Part shown: positions 35,170 to 44,876 of the stretch, piece after piece
How the letters are laid out: each line of letters begins with the position of its first letter
Numbering within the stretch: position 1 is the stretch's first letter
DNA from: Streptomyces sp. ISL-10
GTDB taxonomy: Bacteria > Actinomycetota > Actinomycetes > Streptomycetales > Streptomycetaceae
Assembly: GCF_018614575.1 (NCBI RefSeq)
Contig: NZ_JAGGOJ010000017.1
Location: 124,001 to 188,000, forward strand
Reading direction: 5' to 3'
DNA length: 64,000 nucleotides
Notes under the pieces: model-generated
Told to the model about the DNA's origin: nothing
What the model saw: only the letters and a program-made list of their open reading frames with translations
Databases searched by the model: none
Translations under genes and position numbers: made by a program

Positions 35170-36789
35170 TCAGTTCGGCGGTGGCCGCCAGCCTCTGAGC
35201 ATCGTGTCGAACTGCTCGCGGGTCACGGCCCAGTCCTTCGCCGGGCCGGACATGTAGAGGGCGTACTCGGTACCGTCGTCCTCGTAGTACATCTGGTCGA
35301 TGGCGCGGCGCGGACCGGGGTGCTCCGTTCGCTCGGTCCAGCTGAACTCCCAAAGCGCGGACTGCGTCTGGTCGCGGAAGGTGTTGGGGCGCAGCTTCAC
35401 CCGGCGGTAGTCCGGCAGCCGCTTCTTCAGCCCCTCCTGCATTTCGAGCATGTGCATATAGGGGTTCTCGAAGTCCGGGGACAGGTCGACGCTGATCCGG
35501 ATGCGGTGGCGGCCGTTGTCCGGCGTGTAGTCGATCTGGTCGCCGTCCGCCTGCCGCTTCCAGCCTTTCGGCACCCAGAGGCTGAAACCCCGCGGGTCGT
35601 CGACGCGCTCCCAGCCGTCCGGAACGTCCGACGCCTTCCCCGGCGCTGTCGCCCGGCTGTCCGTACCCGTGCCCGCGTTCGTCGTGCCGCCTGATTGCGC
35701 GTACTTCATCGCGGCGAGCCCCGCGCCTCCGCCGATCACGGCCGCGACGACCACGACGACGGCGAGCGTCCGCAGCCGCGGCCCCCGCCGCGGCCGGGCC
35801 GGCGCCGCTGCCCAGTCCCCGGACGGGACCGCGTGGGAGCCCGCCGCGGCCGTGGCCGTACGCGAGTCCGGGGCGCCGCCCCGCGGCAGGTGCTGTGTCA
35901 CCCGCTGCGTCGCCCGCTGGGCGGGCACCCGCGTCGTCGGGGCAGGGGCAGGAAGGCGGTCCTCCATGGCCTGGACCAGCATCCGCTCGGCCTCGGCCGC
36001 CGACGGGCGCGCCGCCGGGTCCTTGTGGAGCAGCGCCCTGATCACGGGCTCGAGACGCCCCGCACTCCGGGGCGGGGCCGGCTCGTCGTCCACCACGGCC
36101 TGCATGGTCGCCAGCGGCGACGACCGGCGGAACGGCGACTGCCCCTCCAGCGCCGTGTAGAGCGTCGCGCCGAGCGACCACAGGTCGGACGCCGGTCCGG
36201 GGTCATGGCCGCGGACCCGCTCGGGCGCCAGGTAGTCGATCGAGCCGACGATCTCTCCGGTCCGGGTGATCGTCGGGTCACCCTCGATCGCCGCGATCCC
36301 GAAGTCCGTGATGAGCGCCCGGCCGTCACTGCCCAACAACACGTTGGCGGGCTTGATGTCCCGGTGGAGGACGCCCGCGGCATGGGCGGCACGCAGGGCG
36401 CCCAGAATGTGCAGCCCGATCCGGGCCGCCTCCCGCTCGTCGACGCGGCCGCGCTCCTTGGCGGCGTCGGCGAGCGAGGGGCCGTCCACGTACTGCATGA
36501 CGATCCAGGGCCGGGCGTCGTGCTCCAGCACGTCATGGACCGTGACGACGCCGGGATGGCTGATGCGCGCCGCCGCCCGGGCCTCCTTCTGGGTCCGGGC
36601 GTGCAGAACGGTCCGGTCGGCTTCGGAGACGTACAGACCCGCCGTCAGTTCCTTGACGGCGACTACTCTGTGCAACACCTCGTCATGGGCCCGCCATACC
36701 TTGCCCATGCCGCCGCGGCCGATGGTCTCGCTCAGCCGGTACCGCCCGGCGAGCAGCAGACCGGCGCCTGTGTTGTGAGTGTTTTCCAC
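35170..36789 (-). CDS. membrane Ser/Thr protein kinase
   Basis: This is a 539-residue eukaryotic-type kinase with all key residues: Gly loop GRGGMG (24-29), Lys46 in VAVKEL, HRDIKPAN (142-149) and DFG (162-164). The kinase domain ends near residue 275. A Thr/Pro/Arg linker is followed by one membrane helix (LRTLAVVVVVAAVIGGGAGL) and an external domain (PDGWERVDDPRGFSLWVPKGW onward). The external domain has the same plan as in the two neighbouring proteins. The GTG start has GGGCGGGA upstream. In S. coelicolor a kinase cluster at this locus has been linked to cell-wall synthesis. Confidence 0.95.
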   Translation of the reverse strand: MENTHNTGAGLLLAGRYRLSETIGRGGMGKVWRAHDEVLHRVVAVKELTAGLYVSEADRTVLHARTQKEARAAARISHPGVVTVHDVLEHDARPWIVMQYVDGPSLADAAKERGRVDEREAARIGLHILGALRAAHAAGVLHRDIKPANVLLGSDGRALITDFGIAAIEGDPTITRTGEIVGSIDYLAPERVRGHDPGPASDLWSLGATLYTALEGQSPFRRSSPLATMQAVVDDEPAPPRSAGRLEPVIRALLHKDPAARPSAAEAERMLVQAMEDRLPAPAPTTRVPAQRATQRVTQHLPRGGAPDSRTATAAAGSHAVPSGDWAAAPARPRRGPRLRTLAVVVVVAAVIGGGAGLAAMKYAQSGGTTNAGTGTDSRATAPGKASDVPDGWERVDDPRGFSLWVPKGWKRQADGDQIDYTPDNGRHRIRISVDLSPDFENPYMHMLEMQEGLKKRLPDYRRVKLRPNTFRDQTQSALWEFSWTERTEHPGPRRAIDQMYYEDDGTEYALYMSGPAKDWAVTREQFDTMLRGWRPPPN

Positions 36790-36982
36790 GTATCCCGCCC
36801 CGTTCCTTGGAATGACAGGTTACGGAGGGAAGGTACGAACGCGGTACCGAGGCTCGCTCAAGTGACCGCACTGTGATGCGTGGTGAGCTGCCGAGTCGCC
36901 ACTCTCCGTGACACCGCGGCCGCTTCGGGATGGTTCGGGCGGAACCTGCCTGTGTGCACGGTGCGTTGCGGCCTTCGCCGGT

Positions 36983-39733
36983 TCAGCGCGTGACGCGGTA
37001 TGTGGTGGCGGCCTGCCGGTGGATCTCCGTGACCTCCTCGCGCCGATCGGCCGGTCCGATCACCTGGATCACGTGATACCTGTCACCGACGATCAGTGCG
37101 AGATTGCGCACGAACACCTCGCGGCCGGTGCTGTCCTGCCAGGTGAACTGGCCCTCCGCCATGGACTGCTGACCCACGTCGATGCGCTTCAGCCCGCTCG
37201 CGCCCGCCCAGGACGAGTCACGGAACGGCTGCAGCTCCCGCTCCTTGTCCCGCTGGTAGACCAGCGGATCGTCGCCGTTGGTGCTCACCGGGTCCCGTCC
37301 GGGGACCACTATCAGCGTGAAATCGCCGTCCGCGTAGCGCACTTGACCGGCGTCGTTGATGGGACTGCGCCGCCAGTCCTCGGCGACGGCGAGCCGGAAG
37401 CCCTCGGGGTCCTCGCGCAGCACATAGCCGTCGGGCAGGTTGGCGGCCGGGGCCGAGGTCTGCGGCTGCTGCGCACCGGGCGTCCCGCTCGGCGAGGGGC
37501 CCTTGCCGTCCCCGGGGCCGTCGGGGCTCGGGGCAGCGCCCGCCGTGGGACCGGCACCGCTGTCCGACTGCCCCGGCCCGGACTTGGGCATGAACAGGAC
37601 CGCGTACGCGACGGCCGCCACCACGGCGAGCAGGATGAGCAGCAGCAGGGTACGGCCGAGCGCCCGCGGCGCACGCGCCTGTGCGCTGTACGCCTGCCGC
37701 TCCGGACGCACCTGGTGGTCGCGGCGGGCCCCACGGTCCGGACGTGCGGCTTCCCTGGGCCGCTTGTGCCGGTGCCTGCCATGCGCCACGTCCCGGCCGG
37801 CGGACCGGCGCCTGCGCACCAGCTCACCCCGCCGCCGTACGACCGGCAGGCGCGAGGCGTCCACCGGACCCGCCGGGAGCGGCACGACGTCCATTCCCGC
37901 CTCCGGCTCGGGCGCGGACCGTACGAGGGAGCGCAGCCAGCCGCGCAGCTCCTCGAAGTCCGGGCGGTCGGTGGGGTCCTGGCGCAGCAGCGATTCGACG
38001 ACGGGCCGCAGCGCCCCGCACTCCTCGGCGAAGGCGGGCGGCTCCGCGCACACGAGCTGGACCAGTTCGGCGGCGCTCTCCTCGGGGTACGGGGCATGGC
38101 CCTGGACGGCCCGGAAGAGCAGCGCGCCGAGCGCCCACAGGTCCGTTGCCGGTCCGACCGGGGCGGCGAGCTGCCAGTTCTCGTGGACCGGTCCCGCCTG
38201 CTCGGGCGCCCATCGCTCGGTGACCGCACCGACGACCGCGATCCGCGCCTGCCGCGCCCGCTCGGCGGCCAGCGGGGTGGCCGGACCACGGAAGACGGGG
38301 GCGCCGCCGCCCGCGACGACGTCGTCCCAGCGGCCGGAGGCGGCGACTGTGGAGCCCTCCGCGGGGACGGGACGGCGCTGGGCGTCGGCGCGCAGGGCGT
38401 CCCCGCCGCCACCGCCGTGGTCCCAGCTGCCGGACGACGAGCCGTCGGCGCGGGCGGCCGGCAGCGCCGGGCGTATCGCGCGGGGGTCGTGGCCGGCCGC
38501 GGCCTGGCGTACGCCGTACGGGTCGTTCCGGTACGGGTCGTTCCGAGCTGCGTCCGGGGCGGGGCGGGCAGGGGGCAGGGCGGGCCGGGTGCCGCCGGCG
38601 GACAGGGGGCCGGGGCCGTCGCGGCCGGGAGGCGGGCCGTCGTGCCAGGTACCGGCGAGGCGGGCGCGTCCGGGGGCGTCGTCGGTGGGGTCGTCGCGTC
38701 CGGGGACGTCGTCGTGGGCGGCGTGGGCGGGGACGTCGTCGGCGGGGACGTCGTGGGCGGCGTGGTCCGCGCCGTCACCCGGGCTGCGGGCCCACCAGTC
38801 GGGATCGAGGCCGTCCTGGACGGGACGGTCGCCCTGGTGGCGGCGGTCGTCGCGCCCCTGGTCGTCGTGGACGCGGGCCGCCGCGCGCGCTCCCGCGCGG
38901 TAGGCCGCGATGGCGCCGGCTCTGGCGGCCCGTACGTCAGGGACCTGGCCGGTGTCCGCACCGGTCGGGCGGGGCAGCGCGGGGCGGGCGGGCTCCAGGG
39001 CCGCGGCTCCGCCGGGTCCGTCGCCCCCCCTCGGCCCGGGCACCGACTCGGGGCCCGTCCGCCCCGGTACATCCACGAAATCGCGACCGGATTCGGTCCC
39101 GGAGGCGGGACCGGGTGCGGTCCCGGAGTCCGGCGGCTCGGGGACCGGTGCGTATCCGCACAGCGCTTCCTCGGCCGCGCCGGAGGCCAGGCCGGTGAGC
39201 ACCACCCGCCCGTCGTCGCAGACGAGAACCGTGCGCACGGTGATGTTCCGGTGGATCCAGCCGTGCGCATGCAGCACGCGCAGGGCGGTGAGGACGTCGG
39301 ACGCCACCTCGGCCGCGCGGTACGGGCTGAGCGGCTTCTCCGCGAGGAGGGCGGCAAGGGGGCGCGCGGCGACGAACTCACTCACGATCCAGAGGGAGCC
39401 GTCCTCGGCGAAGACGTCGAAGACCTGGTCCAGACGGGGGTGGTCGGGGATCTGTGCCGCCGCCTGCGCGGCCTCGACGGCCCGGCGCACGGCCGGGTCC
39501 GCGGGCCGCCGGGTCGCCTGCCCCGATATCCGCCGGGGCACCGCGGCGCCTGCGAGGCCGTCGCCGTCCACCACTTCCGCGTCCACGACCTCCGGCAACG
39601 GCACCTGCCGCACCAGGACTTCATGGCCGCTGTACGTGTCGAACGCGCGTGTCTCGGCCGACTCGAACTCGTCGGAGGGAGGCAAGGGCAGGCGGTAGCG
39701 GTCGGCCAGAACCCTTCCCGCGTAGTCCTCCAC
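36983..39733 (-). CDS. membrane pseudokinase (degenerate Ser/Thr kinase)
   Basis: This 916-residue protein has the kinase-cluster layout but a degenerate catalytic core. The usual VAIK Lys is Arg in EVLVRQVPL, the HRD motif is HRN (WIHRNITVRTVLV), and DFG is replaced by LTGLAS. A Pro/Asp/Arg-rich region of over 250 residues splits the kinase lobe. The later helical part retains ATDLWALGALLFRAVQG. One membrane helix (LGRTLLLLILLAVVAAVAYAVLF) precedes an external domain starting LPDGYVLREDPEGFRLAV. GTG 39733 has GGGGAGG upstream. It probably scaffolds or regulates the flanking active kinases. Confidence 0.88.
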   Translation of the reverse strand: MEDYAGRVLADRYRLPLPPSDEFESAETRAFDTYSGHEVLVRQVPLPEVVDAEVVDGDGLAGAAVPRRISGQATRRPADPAVRRAVEAAQAAAQIPDHPRLDQVFDVFAEDGSLWIVSEFVAARPLAALLAEKPLSPYRAAEVASDVLTALRVLHAHGWIHRNITVRTVLVCDDGRVVLTGLASGAAEEALCGYAPVPEPPDSGTAPGPASGTESGRDFVDVPGRTGPESVPGPRGGDGPGGAAALEPARPALPRPTGADTGQVPDVRAARAGAIAAYRAGARAAARVHDDQGRDDRRHQGDRPVQDGLDPDWWARSPGDGADHAAHDVPADDVPAHAAHDDVPGRDDPTDDAPGRARLAGTWHDGPPPGRDGPGPLSAGGTRPALPPARPAPDAARNDPYRNDPYGVRQAAAGHDPRAIRPALPAARADGSSSGSWDHGGGGGDALRADAQRRPVPAEGSTVAASGRWDDVVAGGGAPVFRGPATPLAAERARQARIAVVGAVTERWAPEQAGPVHENWQLAAPVGPATDLWALGALLFRAVQGHAPYPEESAAELVQLVCAEPPAFAEECGALRPVVESLLRQDPTDRPDFEELRGWLRSLVRSAPEPEAGMDVVPLPAGPVDASRLPVVRRRGELVRRRRSAGRDVAHGRHRHKRPREAARPDRGARRDHQVRPERQAYSAQARAPRALGRTLLLLILLAVVAAVAYAVLFMPKSGPGQSDSGAGPTAGAAPSPDGPGDGKGPSPSGTPGAQQPQTSAPAANLPDGYVLREDPEGFRLAVAEDWRRSPINDAGQVRYADGDFTLIVVPGRDPVSTNGDDPLVYQRDKERELQPFRDSSWAGASGLKRIDVGQQSMAEGQFTWQDSTGREVFVRNLALIVGDRYHVIQVIGPADRREEVTEIHRQAATTYRVTR

Positions 39734-39868
39734 GACGCCTCCCCATGTGCGCGTCCCCGGGCCGGCCCGGAAAGCCGCACACAACCGCGCTAAGCCGTCA
39801 ATTCCGGTCGCTCAACGGCCCCTTGTCGCTGCATACCGTTCGCGACTCCTCACGATACGTGCCCCTGC

Positions 39869-42517
39869 TCAGTCCTTGGGGCTGAACGTCGCGAACGCCG
39901 TCTTGCGCAGCGTCTCGCACTCCTTGCCGTGCCACTCGCTCGCCTTGCAGGTGATCATGATCGAGTAGCCGCGCTTGGCATCGACCTTGAAACCTCTGTT
40001 CAGAACGCGTACCCGCAGGCCGCTCTCGGTGCGCTCGAACTGCCAGTCGGCGACGGTCGGGTAGCCGTTGTAGTCGACCTTCCCAATACTGAGGTGCTTG
40101 TAGCCGTTGCTCGTGGCGCGCACACCGGCGACCGCAGCGGCCCAGGCCGCGGCCGCGTCGTCCCCGGGGCTGTCGGTGAAGTCGATCTGGACGCGGGGCA
40201 CCCCGCCGTCGACGCTGAACTTCGCGCCGGAGTTACGGCCCGCTATGCCGGTGAGCCGGAAGTTCTTCGGCATCGCCATGGTGAAGTGGAACTGGTCGTT
40301 GGAGACCATCACGTATCCCGCGGGCAGCACGTCACCGCCACCGCCGTCGCCGCCGGACGGCTGACCGCCGGACGCGCCGTTGCTGGCGGCCTGTTCGTCC
40401 TTGCCGTCGTCCGTGCCGTCGTCCTTGCCGGTGTCCTCGCCGTTCCCCTGATCCGTGCCCCGGCCGGTGTCCGGACCGGCGTCGCTGCCCCCGGCGGCCT
40501 TGCCGTCGCCGCCTGCGGTGGTGCCCGCCGACGCGGCGGTGTCGCCCTTGCCCTTGGCCTTGCCCTGGCTGCCCTTGTCGTCGTCGCCGCCGAACGCGAA
40601 GACGAGCACCGTCGACAGCACCGCGAGCACGGCGACGACCGCGATGATCACCAAGGTACGCCGCGGCACCACATCGGTGAGCGGTGCGCGGACGGGCGCG
40701 GGCCTGCCGGACGGAGCCGCAAAAGCGGTCCCGACCGACGTCTTGGTCGCGGTCCTCGATCCGGCACGCGTTTGGCCCCTGGACTCGGCCTTGGCGGCCG
40801 CTGCGGCGTTGCGCACGGAGCGCAGGGCCCCGCGCAGCCGCTCGGCCGCTGGGTCCTTCGGCTTGGTCTCCGGACGCACCGGGGGAACGGGCGGGATCCG
40901 TATGGCCCGTGTCTGTTCCACCGGAGACTCGACCTCGGCGGATCGCACCGGCGCCTCGGGGGCATGGACCACCTGCGTGAGCAGCGCGCGTGCGCCCACG
41001 TCGTCGAGCCGCTGGGCCGGGTCCTTCGCGAGCAGCCCGTAGATGACCTCCTCCAGCGGACCCGCGTTCTTGGGCGGGTCGAGCGGCTCGGTCATCACGG
41101 CGGTCAGCGTCGCGATCGCCGACCCCTTGTCGTACGGCGGACAGCCCTCGACGCTCGCGTAGAGCAGGCCACCGAGTGACCACAGGTCCGCGGCGGGCCC
41201 GGGCTTGTGGCCGCGGGCACGCTCGGGCGAGATGTACGAAGGGGCGCCCACGAGCATGCCGGTCGACGTGATCGACGGGTCGCCCTCGACCTGGGCGATG
41301 CCGAAGTCGGTGAGAACGACCCGGCCGTCCTTGCCGATGAGCACGTTCGACGGCTTCACGTCCCGGTGCAGGATGCCCTCACGGTGCGCGGAACGCAGCA
41401 CGTCGAGAATGGCGAGCCCCACCTCGGCGGCGCGACGGGGCGTCAGAACGCCGTCCTCGCGCACCACCTCGGCGAGGGACTTCCCCTCGACCAGCTCCAT
41501 GACGATCCACGGGCGGTCGTCCTCGTCGACGACGTCGTAGACGGTGACGGCGTTGTTGTTGCGGATCCGGGCGATGGCCTTTGCCTCGCGCAGCGTACGC
41601 GTGATGAGCCGGCGCTTCTCCTCCTCATCGATGGCGTTCGGGAAGCGCAGTTCCTTGACGGCGACGGTGCGGCCGAGCGTCTCGTCGACGGCGCGCCAGA
41701 CGGTGCCCATGCCGCCCCGCCCGAGGACCCCGCCCAGCCGGTAACGCCCGGCGAGCAACCGCCCCTCGGGCGCACCCGCACCACTGCCCTGTCCGCCGCG
41801 CCTGGCGCTTCCCTTGCTCGCTGCAGAGCTCGCCGCACGGCCTGCGCCCCCGCCCACGGCGGCTGCCACGGCACCGGGAGTCTTGCCTGCGGGCGCTGCG
41901 CCGGCGCCGGCGCTGCTGTCGGGGCTCCTGCTGTCGACCGCAGCCGGGCCCGCACCGCTCCCGGCGGCGTTGGCCTCGGCCGCGCCGGACGGGGCCGCGT
42001 CACCGCTGCCTTCGCCGTCCTTGCTCGTGCCTGCAGCCTTGTCGGCGTCGTCGTCCGCCTCAGCCGTGGAGGCGTCCGCCGGGCTCTGCGCGTCGGTGCC
42101 ACGGTCCGTGCCGTCGTCCGTGGCCTCGTCCGAGGGGACGGTCGCCTTGCCCGTCCCACCGTCCGCCGGAACGGGGCCGTCGCCGGCGCCGTCCTCGCTC
42201 ACGCCCGCCGTGGCGTCTTCCACCGTCGGCTTTCCGGCGGCGACTTCGTCGGCGGTGCCCGAGCCCGAGGTCCCGGACTCGCCGTCAGACGCCGCGTCCT
42301 CGCGTGCAGGCGCGTCCTTCTTGTCGGACGTGTCCTCCTGAAGGGACGTCACCGTCCCACCACGGGACGCCTCTCCGGTCGCGTGTCCCGCGCCCTCGGG
42401 CTTCGAGTCGCCGGTGCCGCCCCCGGCGGCCACGGCGGAGTCCTCGCCCTTGCCGGCGAAGCCGGCCCCCTCGGTCTCTTCCCGCTGGGGCTCCCGCGAC
42501 TGCTCAGCCTCCGACAT
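39869..42517 (-). CDS. membrane Ser/Thr protein kinase with long acidic N-terminus
   Basis: This is an 882-residue kinase from ATG 42517 (AGAGGGG upstream). The first 270 residues are low-complexity Ala/Gly/Asp/Glu/Ser, an unusual extension. The kinase domain follows with GRGGMG, VAVKEL, HRDVKPSN and DFG, all intact, plus the activation segment SITSTGMLVGAPSYISPE. One membrane helix (RTLVIIAVVAVLAVLSTVLVF) and an Asp/Gly-rich linker lead to an external domain starting LPAGYVMVSNDQFHFTMAMP. It is the first of three consecutive kinase-type genes on this strand, the pseudokinase following after 135 bp. Confidence 0.94.
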   Translation of the reverse strand: MSEAEQSREPQREETEGAGFAGKGEDSAVAAGGGTGDSKPEGAGHATGEASRGGTVTSLQEDTSDKKDAPAREDAASDGESGTSGSGTADEVAAGKPTVEDATAGVSEDGAGDGPVPADGGTGKATVPSDEATDDGTDRGTDAQSPADASTAEADDDADKAAGTSKDGEGSGDAAPSGAAEANAAGSGAGPAAVDSRSPDSSAGAGAAPAGKTPGAVAAAVGGGAGRAASSAASKGSARRGGQGSGAGAPEGRLLAGRYRLGGVLGRGGMGTVWRAVDETLGRTVAVKELRFPNAIDEEEKRRLITRTLREAKAIARIRNNNAVTVYDVVDEDDRPWIVMELVEGKSLAEVVREDGVLTPRRAAEVGLAILDVLRSAHREGILHRDVKPSNVLIGKDGRVVLTDFGIAQVEGDPSITSTGMLVGAPSYISPERARGHKPGPAADLWSLGGLLYASVEGCPPYDKGSAIATLTAVMTEPLDPPKNAGPLEEVIYGLLAKDPAQRLDDVGARALLTQVVHAPEAPVRSAEVESPVEQTRAIRIPPVPPVRPETKPKDPAAERLRGALRSVRNAAAAAKAESRGQTRAGSRTATKTSVGTAFAAPSGRPAPVRAPLTDVVPRRTLVIIAVVAVLAVLSTVLVFAFGGDDDKGSQGKAKGKGDTAASAGTTAGGDGKAAGGSDAGPDTGRGTDQGNGEDTGKDDGTDDGKDEQAASNGASGGQPSGGDGGGGDVLPAGYVMVSNDQFHFTMAMPKNFRLTGIAGRNSGAKFSVDGGVPRVQIDFTDSPGDDAAAAWAAAVAGVRATSNGYKHLSIGKVDYNGYPTVADWQFERTESGLRVRVLNRGFKVDAKRGYSIMITCKASEWHGKECETLRKTAFATFSPKD

Positions 42518-42940
42518 GCGTCCCCTCTGCGATCCCTGATCTGCGCCCGCGCCTGCCGCTTCCCGCTCGATGCGGTAACCCGCCCTGGCAGAGCGACCAT
42601 TGTCCCTCACTCCAGGAACGCAATGTCTCCCGGGTCCATTCACTGAACCTGCGCGACCGCAGGGGTGCGGCCTCCGCCGTACGCTCACTCGCCGTGAAGT
42701 CCGCCCCTGCGCTGGTCGGGGCCTTGCGCGCCCCGCCGGCCCCCATGCCCGACGTCCCCTTCCGCCGATCAGGGCTCGGCGAAATCCGGCCGGCACAGAG
42801 CGCCGGACCCCCGGCACCCCCGGTGCCCCATCTTCCCGGACGACCGGTCCAGCGGGTCCGAGCACCGCCGCCGACACTTCCGCCCGCCCCCATGCCTTGC
42901 GCCCGCCGTTCCCGCCGCCCGGCGGCCCGGCGGACCCCTC
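42518..42940. other. intergenic region, no gene seen
   Basis: These 423 bp lie between the glpD stop and the start of the acidic-tail kinase, both on the minus strand. They must hold the kinase promoter. I found no convincing open frame, palindrome or terminator. Confidence 0.4.
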
Positions 42941-44647
42941 TCAGATCGGCACGATGTCCGGCGCCCCCAAGCGCGCCGCGTCGGCCGTCAGGTCGTCCGG
43001 CTGGCGCTGAGACTCACGCTCCGCCTCCACCCGCTTCTCGTAGTGCTCGACCTCCTTCTCGACATGAGCCGTCTCCCAACCAAGCACCGGAGCCATCAGC
43101 TCCGCACACTCCCGCGCGCAGCGCGTCCCCCGGTCGAAGGTCTCGATCGAGATCCTGGTGCGCCGCGTCAGCACGTCGTCCAGATGGCGTGCACCCTCGT
43201 GCGACGCCGCGTAGACGACCTCGGCGCGCAGATAGTCGTCGGCTCCGGTGAGCGGCTCGCCGAGTGACGTGTCCTCGGCGATCAGCGCCAGGAGCTCCTC
43301 GGTCAGGGAGCCGTACCGGTTCAACAGGTGCTCCACGCGGACCACATGGAGCCCGGTCCGCGCCGCGATCCTCGCGCGCGCGTTCCACAGGGCGCGGTAG
43401 CCCTCGGCGCCGAGAAGGGGGACCTCCTCCGTGACGCACGCGGCAACCCGCTGGTCGAGCGCGTGCACCGCCTCGTCAACGGCGTCCTTCGCCATGACCC
43501 GGTACGTCGTGTACTTGCCACCGGCCACGACCACCAGGCCCGGCACCGGATGCGCGACCGTGTGCTCGCGCGACAGCTTGCTCGTCGCGTCGGACTCCCC
43601 GGCGAGCAGCGGCCTCAGCCCCGCGTACACCCCCTGGACGTCGTCCCGGGTGAGGGGGACGGCGAGCACCGAATTGACGTGCTCCAGCAGGTAGTCGATG
43701 TCCGCGCTCGACGCGGCGGGGTGCGCCTTGTCCAGGTCCCATTCGGTGTCCGTGGTGCCGACGATCCAGTGGCGGCCCCACGGAATGACGAAGAGGACGG
43801 ACTTCTCGGTCCGCAGGATCAGACCGGTGCTGGAGTGGATGCGGTCCTTCGGCACCACGAGATGGATGCCCTTGGACGCCCGTACATGGAACTGCCCGCG
43901 CTCCCCGATCAGCGCCTGTGTGTCGTCCGTCCACACCCCCGTCGCATTGACGATCTGGCGTGCACGAATCTCGTACTCGCCGCCGGCCTCGACGTCGAGC
44001 ACCCTTGCGCCGACGACCCGCTCGCCCTCCCGCAGGAAGCCGACCACCCGGGCACGGCTGGCCACTTGGGCCCCGTAGCTCGCGGCCGTGCGCACCAGGG
44101 TGGTGACAAATCGGGCGTCGTCCATCTGGGCGTCGTAATACTGCAGGGCACCCACGAGGGCGTCCTTCTTCAGCGCGGGTGCCACCCTCAGCGCGTGACG
44201 CCGTGACAGATGGCGGTGCACGGGCAGACCGCGCCCGTGGCCCGAGGAGACCGACATCGCGTCGTACAGCGCGACGCCCGATCCCGCGTACCACCGCTCC
44301 CAGCCCTTGTGCTGCAGGGGATAGAGGAACGGCACCGGCTTGACCAGGTGCGGGGCAAGCCGCTCCAGCAGCAGCCCGCGCTCCTTGAGCGCTTCCCTGA
44401 CCAGAGCGAAGTCGAGCATCTCCAGATAACGCAGGCCGCCGTGGATGAGCTTGCTCGACCGGCTCGACGTGCCCGAGGCCCAGTCACGCGCCTCGACGAG
44501 CCCGGTCGCCAGGCCCCGTGTCGCCGCGTCCAGCGCGGTGCCCGCTCCGACGACGCCGGCGCCGACCACCAGCACGTCCAGTTCACGCTCGGCCATACCG
44601 GCGAGCGCTGCTGCGCGCTCCTCCGGTCCCAGTGTCGCTGTTCTCAC
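42941..44647 (-). CDS. glpD: glycerol-3-phosphate dehydrogenase, FAD-dependent
   Basis: This 568-residue aerobic enzyme oxidises sn-glycerol 3-phosphate to dihydroxyacetone phosphate and passes electrons to menaquinone at the membrane. The FAD motif is VVGAGVVGAGTALDAATRG. The GlpD signatures SRSSKLIHGGLRYLE and GGKYTTYRVMAKDAVD are present, with an additional C-terminal helical domain. GTG 44647 has GGGAGG five bases upstream; an in-frame codon 45 bp earlier has no such signal. The gene is divergent from the sugar dehydrogenase-like gene. No glpF or glpK is in the window. Confidence 0.95.
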   Translation of the reverse strand: MRTATLGPEERAAALAGMAERELDVLVVGAGVVGAGTALDAATRGLATGLVEARDWASGTSSRSSKLIHGGLRYLEMLDFALVREALKERGLLLERLAPHLVKPVPFLYPLQHKGWERWYAGSGVALYDAMSVSSGHGRGLPVHRHLSRRHALRVAPALKKDALVGALQYYDAQMDDARFVTTLVRTAASYGAQVASRARVVGFLREGERVVGARVLDVEAGGEYEIRARQIVNATGVWTDDTQALIGERGQFHVRASKGIHLVVPKDRIHSSTGLILRTEKSVLFVIPWGRHWIVGTTDTEWDLDKAHPAASSADIDYLLEHVNSVLAVPLTRDDVQGVYAGLRPLLAGESDATSKLSREHTVAHPVPGLVVVAGGKYTTYRVMAKDAVDEAVHALDQRVAACVTEEVPLLGAEGYRALWNARARIAARTGLHVVRVEHLLNRYGSLTEELLALIAEDTSLGEPLTGADDYLRAEVVYAASHEGARHLDDVLTRRTRISIETFDRGTRCARECAELMAPVLGWETAHVEKEVEHYEKRVEAERESQRQPDDLTADAARLGAPDIVPI

Positions 44648-44876
44648 TGCTGCCTCCCGTCGCCCCCGTGCGTCCCCTGCGGTCGGGCTCACATCGTCGA
44701 TTCTGTCCGCACTCGCCGACTTCAGCCACTGCCTGTGGATAACACTCCGTTAGCCACACGCGCACAATCCGGCATAACGGTCATATTTACGCCTAGTCTG
44801 ACATTGCGCACGCCCGTTCCGCCCACAGGGCTTGCGTCCTCTGTCCCCTCCGGCTATGGGAAGGACGGCCACCGTC

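Noticed and set aside
44734..44742. TGTGGATAA, a DnaA-box-like 9-mer upstream of glpD and the sugar-dehydrogenase gene
   Set aside because: It is a single copy of the E. coli-type box, with no cluster of boxes, no dnaA/dnaN neighbours and no AT-rich unwinding region, so it is not an origin.
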